This document shows positions 13,421 through 21,288 of a DNA stretch of 37,586 nt, piece after piece; position 1 is the first letter of the stretch, and every line of letters starts with the position of its first letter. Source of the DNA: a virus; the IMG/VR virus record IMGVR_UViG_3300031951_000530, positions 1-37,586 of that record; one strand, given 5' to 3'. Made by a program: the position numbers and the translations under genes. Below the pieces are notes generated by a model. That model had not been told where the DNA came from, did no database searches, and saw nothing but the letters and a program-made list of their open reading frames with translations.

Positions 13421-14976
13421 CGTGTGATGAGTGCGGATCTTCCGACGCTAATGCGCTCTATTCCGACAATCATTCCTATTGTTTTAGCTGCATGGCACAT
13501 AAAACCCACGAAAACGGCTCAGGAGAGGCTCCAATGGTGCTGGACATACCTACACTACTACCAAGGCCTAAGAAGCCCACAGAGGCTGTTTTAGACTGTT
13601 CTAGAGGCATTGCTGACAGGAACATCACTGCCGATACCTGCAAACACTACGGAGTAGGATCAAATGATGATCTACACCATTATCCGTATGGTGCTGGTGT
13701 AAAGGTTAGAACAGTGGCAACCAAGGACTTTCATTGGCAAGGCAAAGCTGAACATGACCTATTTGGTATGGATCGCTTTCCTGCTGGTGGTAAGGCTGTC
13801 ACTATCGTTGAAGGTGAGTTAGATGCTTTGGCAGCGTATCAGATGCTTGGATCAAAGTATGCGGTGGTTAGCGTCAGAAACGGTGCATCAGGTGCGGTGA
13901 AAGACTGTCAGAAAGCCTATGAGTGGCTAGACAAGTTCGACAGCATTGTGATTGCCTTTGATGCTGATGAACCAGGACAGAAAGCCTCTAAGCAGGTCGC
14001 AGAGTTATTCGGCAACAAGGCCAAGGTGGTGAAGTTCTCGCCTGAGTTCAAAGATGCCTGTGATTATCTCAAGGCCAACAAGACGGCTCAATTCGTGCAG
14101 GATTGGTGGAGAGCAGAGCAGTATATCCCTGACGGCATTGTGGCAGGGACGAATCTCTACGATGAGGTGATGAAGCCTCTAGCAAAGGCCAATGCACACT
14201 ATCCCTATTCGGGGCTAGACTTGTTGACTGGTGGTATCAGAGAGCAAGAGATGGTGGTGGTCACTGCTGGTAGTGGTCTAGGTAAGTCACAATTCCTAAG
14301 AGAGGTTATCTGGTCTCTTCTGTCGCAAACTACCGATAACATCGGTCTAATGTTCCTAGAAGAAAGTGTTAGGAAAACTGGACTGTCTATTATGTCACTT
14401 GCAATTAACAAGCCTCTGCACTTGGCTGAGACTGTTGCATCTGATGATGATAAGCAGAGGGCTTTCGATAGCACACTAGGCACTGATCGATTGTTTCTCT
14501 ATGATTCATTTGGATCGAACACTATCGACAATATCGTTAGTAGAGTTCGCTACATGGCGAAGGCACTAGAGTGCAAGTATATCTTTCTCGATCATGTGTC
14601 GATTGTGATTTCATCACAGGAAAATGGAGACGAGCGCAAAGCCTTGGATGAGATAATGACTAAGTTGCGGATGATTGTGCAAGAAACTGGTATAGCCTTG
14701 TTTGTTGTTTCTCATCTGAAAAGACCTGAAGGCAAAGGCCACGAAGAGGGCGCTGCAACATCCTTGGCTCAGTTGCGTGGATCAGGTAGCATTGGACAAT
14801 TGGCTGATATGGTGCTAGGATTAGAGCGTCATGCTCAAGCTGATGACCCAATCGAGAGGAACACCACTAGAGTGCGAGTGATTAAGAATCGATACAGTGG
14901 TGAGACTGGTCCAGCCTGTGCTGTGCTATACGATAAATTCACTGGAAGGATGACGGAAGTGAGGGAGGCACTATGA
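13381..14976 (+). CDS. Primase-helicase, T7 gp4-like
   Basis: The 531-residue product combines primase and replicative helicase. The N-terminal zinc site uses C15, C18, C34 and C37. The Toprim domain has E145 in TIVEGELDAL and D194/D196 in IAFDADEPG. The RecA-like helicase has Walker A GSGLGKS (297-303), Walker B IFLDH (401-405), the motif VVSHLKRP, the DnaB motif LRGSGSIGQLADMVLGLER (466-484) and a probable arginine finger in NRYSGETG. T7 gp4 is slightly longer (566). It would unwind DNA ahead of the polymerase encoded at 17855. The start overlaps the HNH gene but is needed to keep the zinc site. Confidence 0.93.
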   Translation: MQKSSPAVFVKHIACDECGSSDANALYSDNHSYCFSCMAHKTHENGSGEAPMVLDIPTLLPRPKKPTEAVLDCSRGIADRNITADTCKHYGVGSNDDLHHYPYGAGVKVRTVATKDFHWQGKAEHDLFGMDRFPAGGKAVTIVEGELDALAAYQMLGSKYAVVSVRNGASGAVKDCQKAYEWLDKFDSIVIAFDADEPGQKASKQVAELFGNKAKVVKFSPEFKDACDYLKANKTAQFVQDWWRAEQYIPDGIVAGTNLYDEVMKPLAKANAHYPYSGLDLLTGGIREQEMVVVTAGSGLGKSQFLREVIWSLLSQTTDNIGLMFLEESVRKTGLSIMSLAINKPLHLAETVASDDDKQRAFDSTLGTDRLFLYDSFGSNTIDNIVSRVRYMAKALECKYIFLDHVSIVISSQENGDERKALDEIMTKLRMIVQETGIALFVVSHLKRPEGKGHEEGAATSLAQLRGSGSIGQLADMVLGLERHAQADDPIERNTTRVRVIKNRYSGETGPACAVLYDKFTGRMTEVREAL

Positions 14977-15029
14977 TGACTTTTTTGCTAGGGTTGGTTT
15001 CTTTTGTTGGTTTTATTCTAAGGAAATGA
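14973..15029 (+). CDS. Possible 18-aa hydrophobic micropeptide
   Basis: The ATGATG at 14973 overlaps the primase-helicase stop and follows a strong GAGGGAGG site. The frame encodes MMTFLLGLVSFVGFILRK, a single hydrophobic helix with a basic end. It ends just before the next gene. Micropeptides of this kind occur in phages, but an 18-codon frame could be chance. Confidence 0.35.
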   Translation: MMTFLLGLVSFVGFILRK

Positions 15030-15030
15030 T

Positions 15031-15303
15031 ATGAACGACATACTTGAATTTTTAGCAGACCTACAACATCCTGAGATGTACGGATGGGCAGTATCAGATG
15101 AAGTGCGTAAGAAAGCTAAAGCATTGATTGATGGTTTTGATCACGATGCAGATGTAGCAGAATTAAAAGAAGAGTTAGAGTATTACCAGGACTTTGCTAG
15201 GGCAGTGCGTAGTTTCATGGTGACGAGTGAGGATCGTAGAGCCAACAAGTTTATGCTGGAGTATGGCAGTGCTTGGATTGGTATGTACGATAAAGCAGCA
15301 TGA
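15031..15303 (+). CDS. Hypothetical protein (90 aa)
   Basis: The product is MNDILEFLADLQHPEMYGWA with DVAELKEELEYYQDFARAVR. It is helical with a short coiled coil in the middle. Its stop overlaps the start of the next gene (ATGA). It resembles small phage proteins beginning 'ILEFLADLQHPEMYGWAVSDEVR' by its opening, but no function is known. Confidence 0.65.
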   Translation: MNDILEFLADLQHPEMYGWAVSDEVRKKAKALIDGFDHDADVAELKEELEYYQDFARAVRSFMVTSEDRRANKFMLEYGSAWIGMYDKAA

Positions 15304-15455
15304 GTGTATACTTGATCTTGGTGGTAATGTTGATCTATGCTTCCATTGGAATCATGGAATTTCATAAGGGTAACTTTGCATTCTCGCTAATGTGGTTTGG
15401 CTATAGCATCAGCAATATTGCATTGGCATGGATGTCTCTAAAGGAGGGTTTGTGA
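15300..15455 (+). CDS. Small membrane protein, two spans (51 aa)
   Basis: The start overlaps the previous stop (ATGA). The product has two hydrophobic segments, MSVYLILVVMLIYASIGIME and FAFSLMWFGYSISNIALAWM, joined by FHKGN. The stop overlaps the next start. The tight packing on both sides supports it as a real gene. It would sit in the inner membrane; function unknown. Confidence 0.6.
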   Translation: MSVYLILVVMLIYASIGIMEFHKGNFAFSLMWFGYSISNIALAWMSLKEGL

Positions 15456-15751
15456 TGACTGATCGATTTGATCTTGAGCAGTGTATTATGAAGATTTTCA
15501 ATACCTGTGAAGACTTGGATGTTTTCCTTGAGCAGTACTATGATCGTGGTACACCGATGACTGAGGATGAAGTTTATAACTATGTCTTCGGTATCAGGAA
15601 TGTGCTGGAGTTGAGAGCAGAGAAGTTGTATGATGTTCACTGTAAGACTTTCAAAATTGATCACTACAGGGAAGAACCTACTATCCCTGCTTGGATGACT
15701 CAGGATGATGAAGAAGATGACAAACCAACAATCAAGAAGGAAGCAGCATGA
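15455..15751 (+). CDS. Hypothetical acidic protein (98 aa)
   Basis: The ATG at 15455 lies inside a TGATG overlap and follows AAGGAGGG, which decides this start over an in-frame ATG at 15428. The product starts MTDRFDLEQCIMKIFNTCED and contains LDVFLEQYYDRGTPMTEDEV, a pattern known from many phage genes of unknown function. The C-terminus is highly charged. Confidence 0.72.
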   Translation: MTDRFDLEQCIMKIFNTCEDLDVFLEQYYDRGTPMTEDEVYNYVFGIRNVLELRAEKLYDVHCKTFKIDHYREEPTIPAWMTQDDEEDDKPTIKKEAA

Positions 15752-15975
15752 AACTAGAACTTAAAGATGATCTTGCAGATCAAGTGGTGGTGTCTGCACT
15801 GTACACAACCATTAAACAGTTTGAACAAGACTTGGAAGATTATGAGACTGGTAATCGCACTTTTATCGCTATCTTCTCTACTGACAAGAAGGAAGATAAG
15901 AAGCAGATTAGGAAGCATATCAAAGCATTTAAGAAGGCCCACAATTACTTTTGTATGCCTGGAGAGCAGATATGA
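15748..15975 (+). CDS. Hypothetical protein (75 aa)
   Basis: The start overlaps the previous stop (ATGA). The product, MKLELKDDLADQVVVSALYT with DKKEDKKQIRKHIKAFKKAH, is helical and strongly charged. The opening KLELKDDLADQVVVSAL(Y/K) resembles small phage proteins of unknown role. Its stop overlaps the ThyX start, so it belongs to the same translational chain. Confidence 0.68.
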   Translation: MKLELKDDLADQVVVSALYTTIKQFEQDLEDYETGNRTFIAIFSTDKKEDKKQIRKHIKAFKKAHNYFCMPGEQI

Positions 15976-16622
15976 GTGATAATGTTCGTGTGGTTTGGCA
16001 CACTGTAGACATGGAAGACAGGGTTGCATACATGGCACGAGTATCTAACCCTGCTAACCAGCAAGGCAATGCAGGTTATGTGCAACTGATTAAGTATCTT
16101 ATCAGGCACAAGCATTGGTCTCCATTCGAGATGGTCAATGTCTGCTTTGAGATTGAATGCACCAGGGATATTGCTCGTCAGTTGTTGCGTCATCGTTCAT
16201 TCACTTTCCAAGAGTTTAGCCAGCGTTACGCTGAACCCTATGACTTTGAATACTTTGATCCTCGCTTCCAAGACCCTACCAATAGGCAGTCAAGTCTACC
16301 CTGTGAAGACAAAGAGTTGATTAAGATCTGGCATGAGAAGCAGAATGCAGTGATTCAATTCACCAAGACTGTCTATGATTGGGGTAAGAACATGGGCATC
16401 GCTAAAGAGTTGCGTAGGAAAGTATTGCCTGAAGGATTGACTATCAGTAAACTCTATGTTAATGGTACACTGCGTAGTTGGATTCACTATGTAGAACTGC
16501 GCTGTGGTATTGAAACACAGCAAGAGCATAGGGAGATTGCTTTACAAGTCAGGGATAAGTTGGTACAATTGTGTCCTAATGTTATGGCTGCACTGGAGAC
16601 AGCAGATTACTATCAACTGTAA
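15972..16622 (+). CDS. thyX: Flavin-dependent thymidylate synthase ThyX
   Basis: The 216-residue product converts dUMP to dTMP using FAD and methylene-tetrahydrofolate. The family signature RHRxxxxxxxSxRY is present as RHRSFTFQEFSQRY (73-86). Other typical segments are KHWSPFEMVNVCFEIECTRD upstream and GTLRSWIHYVELRCGIETQQ with EHREIA downstream. The start is the ATG at 15972 (ATGA overlap, GGAGAG upstream), 7 codons inside the longer frame. With the ribonucleotide reductase at 23147 it supplies DNA precursors. Confidence 0.95.
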   Translation: MSDNVRVVWHTVDMEDRVAYMARVSNPANQQGNAGYVQLIKYLIRHKHWSPFEMVNVCFEIECTRDIARQLLRHRSFTFQEFSQRYAEPYDFEYFDPRFQDPTNRQSSLPCEDKELIKIWHEKQNAVIQFTKTVYDWGKNMGIAKELRRKVLPEGLTISKLYVNGTLRSWIHYVELRCGIETQQEHREIALQVRDKLVQLCPNVMAALETADYYQL

Positions 16623-16651
16623 AGCGTGGTAACTGATTAAGGAGAACAAGA

Positions 16652-17311
16652 ATGAGCATCTCAGCAATGAAGCAAGCATTGGAGGCTTTGGAGCGTGGCA
16701 GATCGCAGATCATTGGCGCATTGGTTCAGCAAGACCAAGATGAAGCCATAACCGCACTACGCCAAGCCATCGCAGAGGCAGAGAAGCAAGAGCCTGTGGC
16801 GATTGGTGAGGAATGGAAGCCATGCGTGAAGTTGCCAATTATTGTTCATGTCCGTGAGCAGCGCAAAGGCGAAACCCATGTAAGTACACGGGAAGGCATC
16901 ACGCCAGTCAAAGAAGATGACCTAATCATGCGTGGTGTGGCTGGTGAGGAATACCCAATTGGTCGTGAATTATTTAATCGCACCTATACCTTTGACACCG
17001 CACCTGTACACGCCAGCGACATAAGCCAAGAACGTGTCGATGAAACGGCAAAACATGGACATGAGCCTGTGGCGTGGCGAGAAGTGGTTGGGAAGACCAC
17101 TAAGTACTACGACTACAACGAGGAAGGGCGGGGTGAGCCTTTGTATGCCGCACCGCAACCAGATTTGGCGAGGGTTGGTGAAGTCGGTGTGTGGGGCGAA
17201 TGGGTTGGGCTGACACGAGAAGAGTTTGAGCAAGTGGTCAATGGGCTGGAGGATTTAGAAGACTGCTGGATTGCTATCGAAGCCAAACTAAAGGAGAAGA
17301 ACTGTGGATGA
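16652..17311 (+). CDS. Mosaic phage protein with EPVA-type modules
   Basis: The 219-residue product starts MSISAMKQALEALERGRSQI and continues ITALRQAIAEAEKQEPVAIG, a helical opening shared by many phage proteins of proteobacteria. A middle block (WKPCVKLPIIVHVREQRKGE, THVSTREGITPVKEDDLIMR, EEYPIGRELFNRTYTF) is a separate domain. A second EPVAW unit with GEPLYAAPQP follows. Its base composition is visibly richer in G and C than its neighbours, which suggests recent acquisition. Function unknown. Confidence 0.75.
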   Translation: MSISAMKQALEALERGRSQIIGALVQQDQDEAITALRQAIAEAEKQEPVAIGEEWKPCVKLPIIVHVREQRKGETHVSTREGITPVKEDDLIMRGVAGEEYPIGRELFNRTYTFDTAPVHASDISQERVDETAKHGHEPVAWREVVGKTTKYYDYNEEGRGEPLYAAPQPDLARVGEVGVWGEWVGLTREEFEQVVNGLEDLEDCWIAIEAKLKEKNCG

Positions 17312-17558
17312 ACAACATCGACATGGTAGTGCTTATGATCGTGGTAGTGCTGATGCTTACTATGGCAGAGCACCTGACCCGCACTACTTCGTTGGAGATA
17401 CCTACGTAACTAAGCGTGTATCAAAGGAAGATATGACTCAAGATGAAATAGATAACTATCTACAAGGATACAACAACGAGACTGATCGTAAGGACTGGGG
17501 CTTTAACAATGACCTGTTCTTTGACGAAGTAGAATATGACACAGTTAGAGAAGATTGA
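17304..17558 (+). CDS. Conserved small phage protein (84 aa)
   Basis: The start is GTG at 17304, supported by AAAGGAG upstream. The product reads MDEQHRHGSAYDRGSADAYY with GRAPDPHYF, then MTQDEIDNYLQGYNNETDRK. The pattern DRGSADAYYGR...PHY followed by a short helix and GY...E is familiar from phage hypothetical proteins. It overlaps its neighbours at both ends. Confidence 0.72.
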   Translation: MDEQHRHGSAYDRGSADAYYGRAPDPHYFVGDTYVTKRVSKEDMTQDEIDNYLQGYNNETDRKDWGFNNDLFFDEVEYDTVRED

Positions 17559-17715
17559 ATCACCCTGTAGTTTAACTAGATGCGAATGGGATTACCAGAA
17601 AGGAATATGTAAAACATGCCTACGAACCGAGGAAGAACTAAGAAGTTGGATACACCTATCCCCGCAGCAAAGGAAGGAGATAATGATCTCACTGAAATCA
17701 AGAAAGCAACCATAG
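17536..17715 (+). CDS. DUF1289-like zinc-binding protein (59 aa), overlapping frames
   Basis: A 59-codon frame starts inside the end of the 17304 gene and extends 100 bases into the next gene. The product is MTQLEKIESPCSLTRCEWDY with QKGICKTCLRTEEELRSWIH and LSPQQRKEIM. The order SPC...C......C..C.RT..E(L/I)..W..(L/M)S...R..I is the DUF1289 signature, with Cys at 11, 16, 25 and 28. The start codon lacks a strong ribosome site and is probably coupled to the upstream gene. The family resemblance is clear; the function of DUF1289 is not known. Confidence 0.7.
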   Translation: MTQLEKIESPCSLTRCEWDYQKGICKTCLRTEEELRSWIHLSPQQRKEIMISLKSRKQP

Positions 17716-17855
17716 CCAGTGGCCTCAGTGTTATCCGTAACAGTAGCGGGTATATCACTGTGTATGTGCTGATGGAAGATGGTACAATCCTGTACAAAGG
17801 CGAAGAGGAAGAAGTCTGGAAGACAATGAGGGTTGATTATCCAAAGGAGAAATAG
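17616..17855 (+). CDS. Hypothetical protein upstream of DNA polymerase (79 aa)
   Basis: The product starts MPTNRGRTKKLDTPIPAAKE and contains ASGLSVIRNSSGYITVYVLM then EDGTILYKGEEEEVW. The second half looks like a small beta-sheet domain. The first 100 bases overlap the DUF1289-like gene in another frame. Its stop overlaps the polymerase start (TAGTG), so it is probably coupled to it. Function unknown. Confidence 0.6.
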   Translation: MPTNRGRTKKLDTPIPAAKEGDNDLTEIKKATIASGLSVIRNSSGYITVYVLMEDGTILYKGEEEEVWKTMRVDYPKEK

Positions 17856-19534
17856 TGAACAGATTAGTGTTTCTTGATATAGAAACGAACACTAAGCATG
17901 ACACAATCTGGTGCTGTGTAACAAAGTCAGACGAGGACATCCAAGTATGGACGGAAGCAGAAAAGTTGAAAGAGTATTTAAAAAAGGAAGACACGCTGGT
18001 TATGCACAACGGCATTTCGTTCGATGCACCGATATTAAATCGGCTATGGAATACGAAGATACGCTTGAACCAGTGCCGAGATACACTAGTCCTGTCGAGA
18101 TTGATGAATCCAAACAGAGAAAACGGACACAGCCTCGCAGCGTGGGGAAACAAGCTAGGTTATCCGAAGATTGACTTTTCTGACTATGATGGTGGACTCT
18201 CTGATGAGATGATCCAATACTGTATTAGAGATGTTGAAGTCCTTGAAAGGGTATACTATGCACTGGAAGATGAAAAAAGAAATTACGGATTTTCTGAACA
18301 ATCCATTACACTGGAGCATGAAGTCGCTGCAATCGTTAGCAGACAAGAGCGTAGAGGCTTTCGACTTGATGTGCCTTACGCTATGGTCTTGGTATCGTCC
18401 TTACGAGACAAAGCCAGCACTATTGAAGCAGAGTTCCAGCAACTCTTCCCGCCAATCGTCACCGAAAGAATCAGTGAGAAAACAGGCAAGAGGCTCAAAG
18501 ACGATATCGAAGTCTTCAACCCGTCCTCAAGGCAACAGATCTCAAAAAGGCTCATCAGCCTCGGCTGGAAGCCCACCAAAAAGACGGAGAAAGGCTCAGT
18601 AATCGTTGACGAGAAAACACTAGAGGAGATTAGCACCAATGCGAGATATGCCACTAAGCCCGTCCTTGTTTCAGTTGCTGCTAAACTCCAAGAATACTTG
18701 TTGCTTTCAAAACGGATCAGTCAAGTTCAGTCCTGGCTTGATGTTGTTCAAGAGGATGGGAGAGTTCGTGGTAAGGTCATCACCAATGGAGCAGTTACGG
18801 GGAGAATGACACACCATAGCCCTAACATGGCACAGGTTCCATCATCGTCTAGTCCTTATGGTGAAGAGTGCAGACAGTGCTGGACAGTTGATGAAGGTTA
18901 TAAACTAGTTGGTATTGATGCATCAGGATTAGAGTTAAGAATGCTTGCTCACTACATGAAGGATAAAGATTATGTTAGAGAAGTCTGTGAGGGTGATATT
19001 CATACCAAAAACCAAGTTGCTGCTGGACTTGAAACTAGGCCACAAGCGAAGACATTTATCTACGCATTCCTATATGGAGCAGGTCCATCAAAGATCGGGT
19101 CAATTGTGGGTGGTGGGGCAAAGGAAGGGGAAAGGCTCATTGACTCTTTTCTGGATAACACACCTGCGCTCAAAGCACTCAGGGCAAAGGTTGATGGGTT
19201 GGCTGAGAAAGGCCACTTACCTGGACTGGATGGCAGGAAACTATTCGTTCGTTCCGCACACGCAGCACTCAACACGCTACTCCAGGGTGCTGGTGCGATA
19301 GTAATGAAGCAGGCTCTGGTGATACTCAACAACAAGATAAAACAACACAAACTTAATGCACACTTTGTTGCGAATGTTCACGATGAATGGCAAATTGAAG
19401 TTAAGGAGGATGAAGCAGAGTTGGTAGGGCAGTTGGGTGTAAAGGCAATACAGGAGGCTGGTGAGGTTCTAGAGATGCGTTGTCCTCTCACTGGTGAATA
19501 TAGGGTAGGTAACAATTGGAAAGAGACTCATTGA
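17855..19534 (+). CDS. DNA polymerase, family A, with 3'-5' exonuclease
   Basis: The 559-residue replicative polymerase has a proofreading domain with D8 and E10 in LDIETN, N52...F56-D57 in HNGISFD, and Y122...D126 in YCIRD. The polymerase domain has motif A D355 in GIDASGLELRML, motif B R395...K399...Y407-G408 in RPQAKTFIYAFLYG, and motif C H509-D510-E511 in NVHDEW. It is compact compared with T7 polymerase (704). The start is GTG, overlapping the previous stop and following AAAGGAG. It should work with the primase-helicase and the SSB-like protein. Confidence 0.95.
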   Translation: MNRLVFLDIETNTKHDTIWCCVTKSDEDIQVWTEAEKLKEYLKKEDTLVMHNGISFDAPILNRLWNTKIRLNQCRDTLVLSRLMNPNRENGHSLAAWGNKLGYPKIDFSDYDGGLSDEMIQYCIRDVEVLERVYYALEDEKRNYGFSEQSITLEHEVAAIVSRQERRGFRLDVPYAMVLVSSLRDKASTIEAEFQQLFPPIVTERISEKTGKRLKDDIEVFNPSSRQQISKRLISLGWKPTKKTEKGSVIVDEKTLEEISTNARYATKPVLVSVAAKLQEYLLLSKRISQVQSWLDVVQEDGRVRGKVITNGAVTGRMTHHSPNMAQVPSSSSPYGEECRQCWTVDEGYKLVGIDASGLELRMLAHYMKDKDYVREVCEGDIHTKNQVAAGLETRPQAKTFIYAFLYGAGPSKIGSIVGGGAKEGERLIDSFLDNTPALKALRAKVDGLAEKGHLPGLDGRKLFVRSAHAALNTLLQGAGAIVMKQALVILNNKIKQHKLNAHFVANVHDEWQIEVKEDEAELVGQLGVKAIQEAGEVLEMRCPLTGEYRVGNNWKETH

Positions 19535-19716
19535 TGAACATTGAAGCAAAAGATATAAAGATGGGTGTATTTGTATGGGAAGATCAAGAAGGAGAACTTA
19601 ATGTAGGATTATCTAATAACCTTATGAATGATAGGGATACTGCTATATTGCTCTTGACAGAGGCAATTCAGTCACTTATCATGCATGCTGATGTTGTACA
19701 AGGACTAGCCCACTAA
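19534..19716 (+). CDS. Small hypothetical protein (60 aa)
   Basis: The ATG at 19534 overlaps the polymerase stop (TGATG), with GGAAAGAG upstream. The product is MNIEAKDIKMGVFVWEDQEG with NLMNDRDTAILLLTEAIQSL. It is predicted alpha/beta and acidic. No family recognised. It contains a near-consensus promoter for the SSB-like gene. Confidence 0.6.
   Translation: MNIEAKDIKMGVFVWEDQEGELNVGLSNNLMNDRDTAILLLTEAIQSLIMHADVVQGLAH
19654..19682 (+). promoter_or_regulatory. Intragenic near-consensus sigma70 promoter
   Basis: TTGACA (19654-19659), a 17-base spacer and TATCAT (19677-19682) match the sigma70 consensus at 11 of 12 positions. The site is inside the 60-aa gene, about 40 bases before the SSB-like gene, and would give that gene extra transcription. 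Confidence 0.6.
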
Positions 19717-19728
19717 TAGGAGAACTAA

Positions 19729-20148
19729 ATGTCTGAGCCACAAAAACCAGTTAAGTTTCGTGCAGAGATCATGTGGTCCTGCCACAATAAAGTTAATGAA
19801 ATGTCTGGCAAGTACCAGATGGAGTTGACTAACCTTTCACAGAATGCTGTGGACGCTATCAAGAGCCTTGGTCTTGAAGTCCGTAAGCGTGATGACAAGC
19901 CTGAGAAAGGTTTCTTTATTACTGCGAAGTCCAATAACCCTATCAAGGTCTTTGATGCAAAGGGAGAGGATTTGAGTAATGTTGCTATCGGCAATGGTAG
20001 CAAAGCTGTTGTAGTGCTTTCTTCTTATGATTGGGCCTGGAAGAACAAGAAAGGTCGTTCTGCTTCACTGAAGAAAGTTGTTGTAGAGGAACTTCAATCT
20101 TACGATGGTGGTGAGGCTGAAGATGATGGTGACGATGATGTTCTCTAA
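19729..20148 (+). CDS. Single-stranded DNA-binding-like protein
   Basis: The 139-residue product starts MSEPQKPVKFRAEIMWSCHN and contains NEMSGKYQMELTNLSQNAVD, then FFITAKSNNPIKVFDAKGED and VAIGNGSKAVVVLSSYDWAW. The C-terminus is an acidic tail (GGEAEDDGDDDVL), as in phage SSB proteins such as T7 gp2.5 where the tail contacts polymerase and helicase. The block is known from phage proteins annotated as SSB, placed between polymerase and exonuclease genes as here. A ribosome site AGGAGA precedes the ATG. Confidence 0.82.
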   Translation: MSEPQKPVKFRAEIMWSCHNKVNEMSGKYQMELTNLSQNAVDAIKSLGLEVRKRDDKPEKGFFITAKSNNPIKVFDAKGEDLSNVAIGNGSKAVVVLSSYDWAWKNKKGRSASLKKVVVEELQSYDGGEAEDDGDDDVL

Positions 20149-20158
20149 AGGAGATAAA

Positions 20159-20320
20159 ATGTATATCGTAAAAGTACAAGGTAAGAAGTTGACCCTGAAA
20201 ACATTCAAGGATGGTTTTAAGTCCTATGAACTGGCCCGTAACGCAGTCCGTAAGTATCTGCGTGATCTTGGCCTGGGTCGTAATCTTTCCGATAACTCTA
20301 TTGCGATTGTGCGTGTCTAA
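20159..20320 (+). CDS. Small basic protein (53 aa)
   Basis: The product is MYIVKVQGKKLTLKTFKDGF with KSYELARNAVRKYLRDLGLG. It is strongly basic, predicted as a beta-hairpin plus helix. AAAGGAG lies seven bases before the ATG at 20159, which decides this start over earlier ATGs inside the SSB gene. Nucleic-acid binding is possible from charge. It starts directly after the SSB stop. Confidence 0.7.
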   Translation: MYIVKVQGKKLTLKTFKDGFKSYELARNAVRKYLRDLGLGRNLSDNSIAIVRV

Positions 20321-21001
20321 ATGATTGCTCTGGTCGATGCCGATGTTGTTGCATACAGGATTGCCTTTGGTTGTAACGATGATCCTGATAAAGTCGCCAT
20401 CGCCAAAGCAGCAGAGTTCTTAGAGGATCTTGTCTTCACCTTTGCCAATGCTGATGACTGCGAAGGTTATCTCACTGGTAAAGATAATTTTAGACACCAG
20501 ATTGCTAAGACTGTGCAGTACAAGGCCAATAGAGTAGCAGAGAAACCTAGACACCTTGGGATTATACGAGAGTATATGATCAGTGCCTGGGCTTTCTCTG
20601 TGCAGGAAAAACAAGAAGCTGATGATGCAATCTCCATTCGTGCCTATGCTATGGGCGAGGAAGATTACATTATCTGCTCTATCGACAAGGATCTAAATAA
20701 TGTTAGAGGTTGGCACTATGACTTCAACAAGAATGAAAGATACTTTGTCAAAGAAGAAGAAGCAATTAAGAACTTCTATCGTCAAGTCTTAACTGGTGAT
20801 AGGGTTGATAATGTACCAGGATTGGCTGGTATTGGGCCTAAGAAGGCTGAGAAGATCTTACAGGACTGTAGTACAGAGGAAGAACTGTACAAGGCTGTCC
20901 TAGAAGCGTATAAGGGTAATGTTGAACTACTAACAGAGCAAGCGCAGTTACTTTGGCTACGAAGAAAGGAAGATGAACTGTGGCAACCACCAAGAATTTA
21001 A
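20321..21001 (+). CDS. 5'-3' exonuclease (T7 gp6-like)
   Basis: The 226-residue product belongs to the FEN/5'-exonuclease family. The PIN-like domain has metal ligands D6 and D8 in ALVDADVVAY, acidic residues in EADDAIS, and SIDKDLNNVRG. The helix-3-turn-helix DNA-binding motif is GDRVDNVPGLAGIGPKKAEK. It follows the previous stop with no gap. It would remove RNA primers and help host DNA breakdown or recombination. Confidence 0.92.
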   Translation: MIALVDADVVAYRIAFGCNDDPDKVAIAKAAEFLEDLVFTFANADDCEGYLTGKDNFRHQIAKTVQYKANRVAEKPRHLGIIREYMISAWAFSVQEKQEADDAISIRAYAMGEEDYIICSIDKDLNNVRGWHYDFNKNERYFVKEEEAIKNFYRQVLTGDRVDNVPGLAGIGPKKAEKILQDCSTEEELYKAVLEAYKGNVELLTEQAQLLWLRRKEDELWQPPRI

Positions 21002-21288
21002 AACCTACTGCATTGTATATTGAGTGGGTTGATGCTGTTGCATCTAATGGTTGGGAAGACAATCATAAAGCAGAGTTGCATCCTTGTGTCACAATGGGTT
21101 TCTTAATTGATGAGAACAAAGAAGCAATCTTAATTGCATCGACTATCAGCATGGGTAGCACTAACGCCCGTATGCATATTCCTAAAGCATGGATTCGTAA
21201 GCGTAAGGTGATCAAGTATGAAGACAAGCAGCGCAAAAGCCAAAGGAAGGCTACTACAGCAGTGGGTAGCAAGCCTGATCAAGAGTAA
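20980..21288 (+). CDS. Conserved phage protein (102 aa)
   Basis: The start is GTG at 20980, after GAAGGAAG, inside the end of the exonuclease gene. The product contains ALYIEWVDAVASNGWEDNHK, then PCVTMGFLIDENKEAILIAS and HIPKAWIRKRKVIK. The layout (EWVD...GW...C.(S/T).GFL..E...I.IA......(I)P.AWI) is found in many phage replication regions. Function unknown. Its end overlaps the resolvase-like gene by 71 bases. Confidence 0.72.
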   Translation: MATTKNLKPTALYIEWVDAVASNGWEDNHKAELHPCVTMGFLIDENKEAILIASTISMGSTNARMHIPKAWIRKRKVIKYEDKQRKSQRKATTAVGSKPDQE

